Positions 1 to 6,889 of a stretch of DNA of 19,679 bases are shown in pieces (the stretch's first letter is position 1; each line of letters starts with the position of its first letter). The DNA comes from Halorhodospira sp. (GTDB taxonomy: Bacteria; Pseudomonadota; Gammaproteobacteria; Nitrococcales; Halorhodospiraceae): assembly GCA_007121755.1 (NCBI GenBank), contig SKJZ01000205.1, forward strand, positions 1-19,679, given 5' to 3'. The translations under genes were made by a program, and so were the position numbers. A model generated the notes under the pieces. It saw only the letters and a list, made by a program, of their open reading frames with translations. It was not told the origin of the DNA and did no database searches.

Positions 1-289
1 CGATGGCGCGGGTGAGGTGGTAGTGGGCGGCCAGGGAGTCCGGGTTGAAGATGCCGCCGGGGTGGGTCTCGTTGACCTGCCCGACGACGATCATGTCGTG
101 GAGATTGAACCGTTCCTGGATCTCGTTGTGCAGCACCCGGTCGGGCTGGTCCGCCGCCAGCATGTTCTCCGGATCGGTGTCGATCTGGATCATCGGGATC
201 AGCGCCCCCAGCGCCAATACCACGACGGCCACCGCCACAAAGACCCACCGGCGTTGCACGATGCACCAGTTCGCAAGCCGCGCGCCCAT
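1..289 (-). CDS. RND/MMPL-superfamily membrane protein, N-terminal part (runs off window)
   Basis: Only the first 96 codons are present; the gene continues beyond base 1. The visible protein has a short basic N-terminus, one hydrophobic segment at about residues 15-34, and then the motif DTDPENML followed by a polar region containing RVLHNEI and HDMIVV. An N-terminal helix followed by a D-x-D-P-E-N-M-L segment is typical of bacterial predicted RND exporters of the MMPL type, where it opens the first large periplasmic domain. Substrate is unknown; relatives move lipids, hopanoids or hydrophobic compounds. I chose the ATG at 289 because an AAGGGG ribosome site sits six bases upstream; an ATG at 295 abuts that site directly and is less likely. 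The gene has its own promoter, so it is probably not part of the upstream sulfur operon. Family call is good; function is open. Confidence 0.75.
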   Translation of the reverse strand, partial: MGARLANWCIVQRRWVFVAVAVVVLALGALIPMIQIDTDPENMLAADQPDRVLHNEIQERFNLHDMIVVGQVNETHPGGIFNPDSLAAHYHLTRAI

Positions 290-311
290 TGCCATCCCCT
301 TAATTGTTGTC

Positions 312-323
312 GATCTATAGATC
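312..323. promoter_or_regulatory. 12-bp perfect palindrome, probable operator of the RND gene
   Basis: GATCTATAGATC is a perfect 12-base palindrome. It lies about 11 bases downstream of the -10 box described at 334-362 and about 17 bases before the ribosome site of the RND gene, so it would fall near +4 to +16 of the transcript. A symmetric site there would suit a dimeric repressor. No regulator gene lies in the window, so the protein is unknown. Confidence 0.5.
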
Positions 324-333
324 AATAGAATCG

Positions 334-362
334 AATATATAGGCCAGAAGAGAACATTTCAA
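334..362 (-). promoter_or_regulatory. Sigma-70-like promoter for the RND gene
   Basis: On the minus strand a -35 box TTGAAA (357-362) and a -10 box TATATT (334-339) are separated by exactly 17 bases. The stretch is much richer in A and T than the surrounding coding DNA. Transcription would start near 327 and read into the RND gene at 289. Fit to consensus is strong, but it has not been tested. Confidence 0.65.
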
Positions 363-448
363 GAGTGTAGTTAACACTTGCCCCTAATTTGGCGAAGGAT
401 ACGCGTCCGAGATCACGCGAGGCAAGGGATCGAGGGTTCGGCATCCCC

Positions 449-2314
449 TTAGAAGACGATGTTGAGCATTACGATCAGCACGATCAGGAAGAGCACGGTC
501 ATGATGCCGCCGGCCCGCATGTAATCCTTCACCCGGTAGCCGCCGGGCCCCATGATCAGCGCATTGACCTGGTGGGTCGGGATCAGGAAGGAGTTGGAGG
601 TAGCGAGACCTACAGTCAGCGCGAAGACCGCGGGGTTGGCGCCGGCCAGCACGGCGATATTCACCGCCAGGGGCACCAACAGCACGGTTGCGCCCACGTT
701 GGACATTACCAGGGTGAACACCGTTGCCAGGGCGGCCAGAGCCGCCTGCAGCGTCCAGATGGGTACATCGCCCAATAGCTCCATGGACTGGTAGGCAATC
801 CAGGCCGCCGTGCCGGTCGTCTCCACCGCGAGACCGAGGGGGATTAGACTGGCGAGGAGGAAGACCGATTGCCAACCCACGGCCCGGTAGGCCTGGTCGA
901 TGGTGAGTACTCCGCTGATGATCATGCCGATGGCGCCGGTCATCAGTGCGGCGGAGAGCCGGATGTCGGTAAACAGGATCAGCCCGAGGGCGATGAAGAA
1001 GAATACCGCCGCATGCGGGATCTTGTGTGGACGCGTCTCTTCATACGGATAGTCCGCGGTGACCACCGCGAAGTTCCGATCCTTTTCCAGTGCCGCCAGA
1101 TCTTCCCAGCGGCAGTGTTGAACCAGCGTATCGCCGGCACGTAGCACCAGATCACGCAAGTTCTCCCGGATGACCTCCTCGCCACGGTGGACAGCGAGCA
1201 CTGCCATGCCGTAGGTCTTGCGCATGCGGATGTCGCGTAGCGAGCGCCCGATCATCTGCGAACCGGGAGGGATTACGACCTCGGAGACGCCGGCTTGCCC
1301 GGGGTTCAACACCTCGGTGAAGTGGTTGAGTTCGTTGTTGTAATGCCGAATTCCGAGATCTTGTGTCACCGCGTCGAGCGCCGCCCGCGGTCCGCTGAGC
1401 GCCAGCACGCTACCGGTGGTGATCGTCACATCTCGCGCCGGCGCGATCCGCATGTCGCCGGAACTGTCCATGGCGACGACGGTCAGGTGGTGGTGGAAGA
1501 TCTCCTCCACCTCTTCGACGGACTTGCCGACCAACGGGCTGTCAGACTGCAGGAAAATCTCGTGGATCTCACCCTCGAGGCCGTAGGTGTTGCGCAGGTG
1601 TTCGAGGGTGCCGACGCCCTCGTTGCCTTTGTTTTCGGTAACGGGAAGCACGTAGCGTCCGGCGATGATGAAGTAGAGGATGCCGGTCGCCAGCAGTGCT
1701 AAGCCGATGGGGGTGACGTCGAAGAGGTCGAACGTCTCCATCGGCTCCATCCCCTCGGGCAGTGCGTGGTTGGAGGTCAGAATAAGGTCGTTGAGCAGGA
1801 TCAGCGGGCTGGAGCCGATCATGGTCAGGGTGCCGCCGAGGATCGCCGAAAAGCCCATCGGCATCAGTAGCCGCGACATTGGCAGCCCAGTGCGAGTGGA
1901 GATACGCGAGATCACCGGCAGGAAGAGGGCGGCGGCGCCGATGTTCTGCATAAAGCTGGAGATAACGCCCACGGTGCCGGAGACGGTGGGAATAACGCGT
2001 TTCTCGGTTGCGCCCCCGACGCGCAGGATAAAGGAGGCGACCTTGGTCATGATTCCGGTCTTGTCGAGTCCGGCGCCGATAATCATCACCGCGATGATGG
2101 AGATCACCGCATTGCTGGCGAAGCCGTCGAACAGCTGATCCATCGGAACGAGGTTGGGAACGCCGGGGACCACTGAAGTCAGGCCCAGCAGCACCATGAT
2201 GAAGACAGCCACGACATCGACACGGATGATGTCGGAGACGAAAAGGAAGATGGTGAGGGCGAGGAATCCGAGGACCCAGATCATCTCCGGGGTAAGTGTG
2301 ATCGACTCGGCCAA
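449..2314 (-). CDS. DASS/SLC13-family anion transporter with two internal TrkA-C domains
   Basis: A 621-residue inner-membrane transporter. Hydrophobic blocks fill residues 10-225 and 433-621. Between them, about 245-320 and 340-412, are two tandem TrkA-C (RCK-C) domains, each with a G-(K/R)-S(L/V) signature (LVGKSVEEV, MIGRSLRDI). The paired substrate-site motifs are visible as QNIGAAALFLPV (123-134) and SNVGATVLLVP (538-548). This layout is that of the SLC13 branch that includes algal SAC1/SLT proteins and bacterial sulfate or thiosulfate transporters; such carriers are usually sodium-coupled. In this sulfur-oxidation neighbourhood, export or import of sulfate or another sulfur anion is the likely job, but dicarboxylates cannot be excluded. 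The start codon is TTG, supported by GGAG seven bases upstream; no in-frame ATG fits better. A 177-base gap with a promoter separates it from the SulP gene, so it may be independently controlled. Confidence 0.85.
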   Translation of the reverse strand: MAESITLTPEMIWVLGFLALTIFLFVSDIIRVDVVAVFIMVLLGLTSVVPGVPNLVPMDQLFDGFASNAVISIIAVMIIGAGLDKTGIMTKVASFILRVGGATEKRVIPTVSGTVGVISSFMQNIGAAALFLPVISRISTRTGLPMSRLLMPMGFSAILGGTLTMIGSSPLILLNDLILTSNHALPEGMEPMETFDLFDVTPIGLALLATGILYFIIAGRYVLPVTENKGNEGVGTLEHLRNTYGLEGEIHEIFLQSDSPLVGKSVEEVEEIFHHHLTVVAMDSSGDMRIAPARDVTITTGSVLALSGPRAALDAVTQDLGIRHYNNELNHFTEVLNPGQAGVSEVVIPPGSQMIGRSLRDIRMRKTYGMAVLAVHRGEEVIRENLRDLVLRAGDTLVQHCRWEDLAALEKDRNFAVVTADYPYEETRPHKIPHAAVFFFIALGLILFTDIRLSAALMTGAIGMIISGVLTIDQAYRAVGWQSVFLLASLIPLGLAVETTGTAAWIAYQSMELLGDVPIWTLQAALAALATVFTLVMSNVGATVLLVPLAVNIAVLAGANPAVFALTVGLATSNSFLIPTHQVNALIMGPGGYRVKDYMRAGGIMTVLFLIVLIVMLNIVF

Positions 2315-2368
2315 GGCGGTTCTCCGTTTCCGGTATGGTTATTCGTAGGTGGAACGAAACCGCAGAAC

Positions 2369-2396
2369 CATATAGTAAGTTATATGCATATGTCAA
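2369..2396 (-). promoter_or_regulatory. Sigma-70-like promoter for the SLC13 gene
   Basis: On the minus strand a perfect -35 box TTGACA (2391-2396) is followed after 16 bases by TATATG (2369-2374). The whole stretch is AT-rich in a GC-rich neighbourhood and lies 55 bases before the TTG start of the SLC13 gene. The spacer is one base shorter than optimal. This suggests the transporter is not wholly dependent on read-through from the genes upstream. Confidence 0.65.
2382..2391. promoter_or_regulatory. 10-bp palindrome in the promoter spacer, possible operator
   Basis: ATATGCATAT is a perfect 10-base palindrome that fills part of the spacer between the -35 and -10 boxes of the SLC13 promoter. 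A dimeric repressor or a MerR-like spacer-twisting activator would bind at such a position. AT-rich short palindromes also occur by chance, so this is tentative. Confidence 0.35.
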
Positions 2397-2491
2397 AAAA
2401 TGCTCTGACGGCTGATCCATTAACGCCGTCGTCGAGGGATGGATTCACGACGTCCCCGTATGGGTGCTACCTGACAATACTTGCCGAAAAG

Positions 2492-4243
2492 TTAGTAATG
2501 AATCGGAGCCAGCGGGCAGTCGTCCGGGTTGAAGTCCGGGTCGTCAATGCGCCCGTGGATCGCCAGGATGGCCTCGTCTTCGTTGCGGTGGATGTTCTCC
2601 CCCCCAATCTCCTTGCAAAGCCCCGCGCCTTTCATCGTCTCCAGGACTTGCAGCTTCATACCGGCCAATACCAGCGTGATCCCGTTGTCGTGCAGCCGCT
2701 CGCGTAGGGCGTGCAGGGTCTCCACGCCGGAGGAGTCGACGGCGTTAATCCCGTCGCCGACCAGAATCAGGAAGCGCGCCCGGGGGTACTCGTTGTTGGC
2801 CTGGAGGACCACGTCCTCCAGGTGGCCGACATTGCCGAAGTAGAGCGCGCCGTCGAAGCGCAGGGCGATAATGTGCTTGCTCTCGCGCAAGCCGAAGCGG
2901 CGGGCGTCGCGCAGGGTGCCGTCGGCGTGGCGGGAGAGGATTACCGTCCGCGGCCGCATGGAGCGGTAGAGGTAGAGGACGATGGCCAGCGCTGCGCCGA
3001 GCATGATGCCGTAGTCGAGGTGGGGCGCGAAGGCGAGGGTGGCCACGAAGGTGGTTGCGGCTGCGGCGCCGTCGTGGCGGTGGGTCCGCCAGATGCGCGG
3101 CACGGCCTGAAGATTCACCAGCCCGGCTACGGCCATGATGATAATGGCGGCCAGGACCGACAGCGGCAAGTGGTAGAGCAGGGGGGTCAACGCCAGCAGA
3201 GTGAGCGCCACCAGCAGGCCGGCGAAGACGGATGAGAGACCACTGCGGGCTCCGCCATTGTAATTGACAGCAGTGCGTGAGAAGGAGCCGCTGACCGGAA
3301 ACGCCTGAGAAAACGCGGCGACCAAGTTGCCGAGCCCCTGCCCGACCAACTCCTGGTTGGGATCGATCCGGTCGCGCGTGCGGGCGGCGATCGCTTTGGC
3401 GATGGACACGGCCTCCATAAAGCCGACAAGAGCGATGACCGCCGCCGTGGTGACGAGCGTGGCCAGCGTGCCGAGGTCGAGTACAGGTAGTGCCGGAGTC
3501 GGGATGCCTTGAGGTACGTTACCGACGACCCGTCCGCCCAACTCTTCGAAGCCGATCACATAACTGATCGGGGTGAGAACGAGGACCGCCGCCAGCACAC
3601 CGGGGATTCGCGGCACCCGACGGCGACACGCAAGCATAATGGCGATGGCGGCCAAACCGAAGAGAAGTGTGGCCATATGGGTGTCGGGAATACGGCCGAG
3701 CACCCCGGCGATGCTTGCCAGGAAGGCGCCGCCCCGCTCGATCGGCACCCCCAACAGGTCGTTTAACTGAGAGAGCGCGATCACGATTGCGGCGGCATTG
3801 GTGAAGCCGACAATAACAGGATGGGAGATGAAGTTGACCAGAGTGCCGAGCGAGACGAGCCCGAGCACTAACTGAATGATACCGACCAGGAAGGCCAGAG
3901 CGATGGCCAGGGTGATGAACTCGCCGCTTCCCGGCTCAGCAAGGGGGGTCAGCGCGGAGGCGGTGAGCAGGGCCACGACGGCGACGGGGCCGGTGGCCAG
4001 TTGTGGCGAGGAGCCCCAAACCGCGGCGGTAATGACGGGCAAGAATGCCGCGTACAGGCCGTAGTACGGTGGTAACCCGGCCAGGGCGGCGTACGCCATG
4101 GACTGAGGCACCAGTACCAGAGTCACCACGATTCCGGCGATCAGGTCGGCGCGAATAGTCTCCGCGGTGGGGCGGCGCCACGATGAGAAAGGTAGCAGCC
4201 GGCGGGCGATGGCCCGCCGGCTGCCGGTACTGTCAGAGGGCAT
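2492..4243 (-). CDS. SulP-family anion permease with C-terminal STAS domain
   Basis: A 583-residue SulP/SLC26 transporter. The N-terminal core carries the family signature region LVPQSMAYAALAGLPPYYGLY (residues about 44-64) followed by WGSSPQLATGPVAVV. Ten or more hydrophobic segments run to about residue 430. The C-terminal STAS domain spans about 456-565, with the DSSG turn at about 504-507 that in related domains is a phosphorylation or nucleotide-contact site. Family members carry sulfate, bicarbonate or other anions. Here sulfate uptake, sulfate efflux or exchange fits the context. I chose the ATG at 4243; it overlaps the end of the YeeE-type gene by 11 bases, which implies translational coupling. 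An ATG at 4276 exists but would deepen the overlap and adds residues unlike the family. A 13-bp perfect hairpin lies in the first codons. The stop is TAA; the reading frame is intact. Confidence 0.88.
   Translation of the reverse strand: MPSDSTGSRRAIARRLLPFSSWRRPTAETIRADLIAGIVVTLVLVPQSMAYAALAGLPPYYGLYAAFLPVITAAVWGSSPQLATGPVAVVALLTASALTPLAEPGSGEFITLAIALAFLVGIIQLVLGLVSLGTLVNFISHPVIVGFTNAAAIVIALSQLNDLLGVPIERGGAFLASIAGVLGRIPDTHMATLLFGLAAIAIMLACRRRVPRIPGVLAAVLVLTPISYVIGFEELGGRVVGNVPQGIPTPALPVLDLGTLATLVTTAAVIALVGFMEAVSIAKAIAARTRDRIDPNQELVGQGLGNLVAAFSQAFPVSGSFSRTAVNYNGGARSGLSSVFAGLLVALTLLALTPLLYHLPLSVLAAIIIMAVAGLVNLQAVPRIWRTHRHDGAAAATTFVATLAFAPHLDYGIMLGAALAIVLYLYRSMRPRTVILSRHADGTLRDARRFGLRESKHIIALRFDGALYFGNVGHLEDVVLQANNEYPRARFLILVGDGINAVDSSGVETLHALRERLHDNGITLVLAGMKLQVLETMKGAGLCKEIGGENIHRNEDEAILAIHGRIDDPDFNPDDCPLAPIHY
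4195..4224 (-). promoter_or_regulatory. Perfect 13-bp GC-rich stem-loop across the SulP start region
   Basis: GCAGCCGGCGGGC and its exact reverse complement flank a four-base loop (4208-4211). On the transcript it begins nine bases after the stop codon of the YeeE-type gene and covers roughly codons 7 to 16 of the SulP gene. No run of T follows it, so it is not a classical intrinsic terminator. It could stabilise the 3' end of the upstream message or lower translation of SulP. Confidence 0.6.
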
Positions 4244-5504
4244 CGAGCTTCCGCATCGACGACGGCAACAGCCCAAGGTCGACCAGGCCGGTGATGAAAG
4301 CCTTGCCGAAGGTCGCCTCCTCCTCGTAGAGCATCTTGTAGTACTGGATCTTCATCGTCATCGCGCTGCCCAGGACGATGGCGCCCATGGTGATGGGCGC
4401 GGAGAGGGCCAGGGTGGACATGCCGGTGATGCCCTGGCCGAAAGTGCAGCCCATGCTGAGCACGCCGCCCATGCCCATCAGCACGCCGCCGATGATGTGG
4501 GTAAAGAAGTCGCCCTTGGAAACGAACCACTCCACCCGGAACTTCCGGCTGATCAGCGACCAGACGAACGAGCCGACAATGACGCCCAGGACCACCATGA
4601 TCCCCACCGTCAGGACGGTGGAGTCAAAGCCGCGGGTGGTGAAGTTCAGTGTCTGGGCGATGGGGGAGACGAAATTGACCCCTTGGGGACCGAGCGGGCC
4701 GGCCCGCTCGGGGCGGCCCTCGGCGCCGGGCTCGGCCAGGAAGTCCCAATCCTGAACGTACTCGCGCAGCGTGTATTGATCGCCGAAGTCGTCTTCGACG
4801 AAGACGTTGCTGGAGACCACCCAGATGCCGACCACGCAGAGGCCGATCATCAGGCCGCCGAAGACGTGGTCGAAGTTGGTGCGGAACTCGGCGGCGCGGA
4901 AGAGCAGAAAGAGCAGTCCCCCGCCAATGATCACCGCTGCCGCCGCCCGGATGATGCCAGCGGCGTCCGCCCCACCCAGCACCGCGCCGATGTCCTGGCC
5001 GTGGCGCAGGGTGATGGTCAGGTGCTGCGTCCAACCGTGGAAGAGCAGGGAGTAGAGGGTGGCGTCGGTGCCGGGGAGCGGGTTCAGCATGAACCAGGCC
5101 ACAGTGCCGAGCACAATAGCCACCACGATGGACTTGAGGTTCCCCCCACCGATGCGCACCACCGTCTTGTTGCCGCAACCGCTGCCCAGCGTCATGCCAA
5201 TGCCGAAGATCAGCCCGCCCATCAGGGACTCGATCCAGCGGAAGTTCGGGTTGCGGAAAGGCGGCACCGATTCGGCTGCGTTCACCAAGCCCGCTATCTC
5301 CAGGAATGTGACGCCGAAGATGGCCACCACGATGGCCAACAGCCAGGCGCGCATGCGCCCCCAATCTTGCATGTTGACGATGTCCGAGACCGCACCCATC
5401 GTGCAGAAGTCCGTCTTGTTGGCGACCGCGCCCATGATCGCGGCGATGCCGAAAGCGGACCACAACAGGAACCAGTGCGCCGCGGTGAACGATTCGAATA
5501 CCAT
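4233..5504 (-). CDS. YeeE/YedE (TsuA-like) sulfur transporter, probable thiosulfate importer
   Basis: A 423-residue polytopic inner-membrane protein with the YeeE/YedE sulfur-transport fold in a full-length, duplicated form. The hallmark cysteine motifs are visible: TDFCTMG (Cys34), GSGCGNKT (Cys110) and MGCTFGQGITG (Cys353). In the characterised thiosulfate transporter TsuA, three conserved cysteines line the path that thiosulfate takes, and these motifs look equivalent. A further Cys223 lies in a membrane segment. A hydrophilic loop at about 235-275 separates the two halves. The ATG at 5504 has GGGAGGAG eight bases upstream. The gene follows soxZ by 35 bases and overlaps the SulP gene, so it is in one transcription unit with soxYZ. 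Thiosulfate uptake feeding cytoplasmic rhodanese and Dsr is the favoured role; transport of selenium or other sulfur species is possible. Confidence 0.85.
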   Translation of the reverse strand: MVFESFTAAHWFLLWSAFGIAAIMGAVANKTDFCTMGAVSDIVNMQDWGRMRAWLLAIVVAIFGVTFLEIAGLVNAAESVPPFRNPNFRWIESLMGGLIFGIGMTLGSGCGNKTVVRIGGGNLKSIVVAIVLGTVAWFMLNPLPGTDATLYSLLFHGWTQHLTITLRHGQDIGAVLGGADAAGIIRAAAAVIIGGGLLFLLFRAAEFRTNFDHVFGGLMIGLCVVGIWVVSSNVFVEDDFGDQYTLREYVQDWDFLAEPGAEGRPERAGPLGPQGVNFVSPIAQTLNFTTRGFDSTVLTVGIMVVLGVIVGSFVWSLISRKFRVEWFVSKGDFFTHIIGGVLMGMGGVLSMGCTFGQGITGMSTLALSAPITMGAIVLGSAMTMKIQYYKMLYEEEATFGKAFITGLVDLGLLPSSMRKLDAL

Positions 5505-5539
5505 CGGGGGTTCTCCTCCCTAATCTTCTGGTATCGGCG

Positions 5540-5857
5540 TCAGCGGATGGTGGTGCTGGCCGAGTCTTCCTGTCCTTCGCTGTCGACCCAATTCAAGGTG
5601 ACGGTGTCCCCCGAGGCGGCGCCGCTGAAGCGGAAGTTAACAAGCGGGTTGGCGGCAACGCCCGGTCCCCAGTACGAGTTCATGACGGTGCGGCCGTTGT
5701 GTTCGGCCCAGAACCGCTGAATGAAGTGGGCGGGAACGAGTTCGCCGGTATCGGGATCCTCCCGACGGCCGGTCTCCATGATATGTGTGATCAGGCTGCG
5801 TACCTCGCAGACATCGCCATCGTGCATCATCGCCCGCATGCGGATCGTGTCGGACAT
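5540..5857 (-). CDS. soxZ: Sulfur-compound chelating protein SoxZ
   Basis: A 105-residue protein of usual SoxZ length, without signal peptide. SoxZ partners SoxY and is carried to the periplasm with it by the Tat system. The N-terminal strand, with EVRSLITHIMETG in place of the common EVKTLISHPMETG, and the C-terminal immunoglobulin-like strands containing NPLVNFRFSG and W-x-D-(S/N)-x-G are recognisable. Two start codons lie six bases apart; I prefer the second ATG (5857) because GGAGG is eight bases upstream of it but only two from the first (5863). A cysteine at residue 17 (GDVCEVRS) is not usual at this position and may deserve comparison. soxY lies 34 bases upstream. No soxA, soxX, soxB or soxCD is in the window. 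Confidence 0.9.
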   Translation of the reverse strand: MSDTIRMRAMMHDGDVCEVRSLITHIMETGRREDPDTGELVPAHFIQRFWAEHNGRTVMNSYWGPGVAANPLVNFRFSGAASGDTVTLNWVDSEGQEDSASTTIR

Positions 5858-5891
5858 GGTCATCTCCTCCAGTATTCTGTCGTGGGTCGGA

Positions 5892-6365
5892 TCAGCAAGC
5901 GCCGCCGACCGGCACGTTCACGGAGCGGCTGGCCTTGTACAGGCCGTTGCCGGATTTCACCACGGCGGTCACGTTGCCCGTATCGGCCATCTTGATACGG
6001 GTGGAGACGTACGCGTGGTTTTCGCCGAGGAATTCATAGTGGGCGACCAGCGGAACATCGTTCTTCTCCGAAAAGACGGAGATGCTCTGGATATCGTCGA
6101 TCGCCGCGTTGACCGTGATCGGCACCGATGCGCCGTTTTCGGCGGTATCGGGGGCCTCAATGGTGATCCGGTCATCGGTGCTCGCATCGGCGCGTTGGTG
6201 AAGCGCTTCAAGGGCGTCCTCTTGATCGCTCCCCGACGCAAAGGCGTTCTGCGGCCATGCGGCGGCGAAAGCGTTCTTGATGGTGAGCAGGCCGGTGCCG
6301 ACCCCGGCGGCCAGAACCGCCCCGGCGGCGGTTCCTTTGAGCAACATACGGCGGATGGTGTTCAT
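5892..6365 (-). CDS. soxY: Sulfur-carrier protein SoxY with atypical C-terminus (GGAC)
   Basis: A 157-residue protein matching SoxY in size and order of parts. The Tat signal RRMLLKG (residues 5-11) is followed by a hydrophobic stretch and a probable cleavage site near AFAAA (about 32-36). A mature immunoglobulin-like domain follows, with VSTRIKMADTGNV close to the family consensus. SoxYZ carries the substrate as a covalent adduct on a C-terminal SoxY cysteine while Sox enzymes act on it. The family arm normally ends GGCGG; here it ends VGGAC, so the only cysteine of the protein (157) is its last residue. The stop codon is clear and I see no frameshift. The ATG at 6365 has GGAGG eight bases upstream; longer versions would lose the signal peptide. 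An inverted repeat lies just before the ribosome site. Confidence 0.9.
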   Translation of the reverse strand: MNTIRRMLLKGTAAGAVLAAGVGTGLLTIKNAFAAAWPQNAFASGSDQEDALEALHQRADASTDDRITIEAPDTAENGASVPITVNAAIDDIQSISVFSEKNDVPLVAHYEFLGENHAYVSTRIKMADTGNVTAVVKSGNGLYKASRSVNVPVGGAC

Positions 6366-6378
6366 GTCGGTTTCCTCC

Positions 6379-6396
6379 CTACGCTTTATAACGTAG
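6379..6396 (-). promoter_or_regulatory. Inverted repeat in the soxY leader
   Basis: CTACG and CGTAG flank an AT-rich eight-base centre that includes TATAAA, directly before the soxY ribosome site. It could be an RNA stem-loop next to the ribosome site or a repressor site over a weak -10 box. I found no convincing -35 box at 17 bases, so a promoter here is not claimed. Confidence 0.4.
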
Positions 6397-6439
6397 ACCT
6401 GTTGAGAGCCGCCACGGTTCGGGTCGATTTGCCGAATCT

Positions 6440-6889
6440 CTATGGGGCGGCCGGATTTTCGATCACCACTTCGGCACGGTCGGGGTCGACGGCGTTCCCG
6501 GCGTGGTCCACCAGTGGACCTCCATCGTCGTTCCAGCCACGTATTCCGAGCTTGAGGTTGCGGACCCGAAGAAAGCCGAGCTCCTTCAGAGTGCGCACCG
6601 CCAAAGCGCTCCGTCTTCCCGAACGGCAAATGACGACAATATCTTCTTCGCGCCCCTCCGCCAACGCCGGTTCCGTCTCTTCGAAACCGTATTCACTAGC
6701 GGGCTCCAATACGCCGCGCGGCACGTGGAGAGCGCCCTCAATATGCGCTGCCTGATACTCAGCGGGCTCCCGTACGTCCAGTAGCAGAGGAGCGGGGCCG
6801 TCGAACTCGAGTTCGGACATAAGGTCGCAGGGGAAGATCTCCTCCACGTCCCGGAGCGCCTCGGCCACTAATTGCTCGAACGTCTTCAT
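6440..6889 (-). CDS. Single-domain rhodanese (sulfurtransferase)
   Basis: A 149-residue cytoplasmic protein with no signal peptide. The rhodanese fold is recognisable from LLLDVREPAEYQAAHIEGALHVPRG (about 35-59) and the active-site loop CRSGRR with catalytic Cys88. Basic residues in the loop fit a sulfane-sulfur donor such as thiosulfate or a persulfide. About 30 residues precede the domain and about 35 follow it. In purple sulfur bacteria rhodaneses supply sulfane sulfur to TusA, DsrE-type carriers and finally DsrC, and that role fits here, though no tusA is in the window. The ATG at 6889 has AAGGGG five bases before it; upstream alternatives at 6931 and 6982 lack one. The 177-base gap to the response regulator suggests possible separate control. 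I cannot tell which acceptor it uses. Confidence 0.85.
   Translation of the reverse strand: MKTFEQLVAEALRDVEEIFPCDLMSELEFDGPAPLLLDVREPAEYQAAHIEGALHVPRGVLEPASEYGFEETEPALAEGREEDIVVICRSGRRSALAVRTLKELGFLRVRNLKLGIRGWNDDGGPLVDHAGNAVDPDRAEVVIENPAAP

Noticed and set aside
2424..2460. Terminator after the SulP gene
   Set aside because: A six-base inverted repeat (CGTCGT and ACGACG) with a long loop and no T run is too weak.
4195..4224. Rho-independent terminator after the YeeE-type gene
   Set aside because: The stem is perfect but no T run follows on the transcript, and the stem is inside the SulP coding region. It is reported as a structured regulatory element instead.
4167..5720. Long plus-strand open frame of about 517 codons opposite the YeeE-type gene and soxZ
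   Set aside because: It spans several genes and their ribosome sites on the other strand and its product is His/Asp/Gln-rich low-complexity sequence. No family features are seen.
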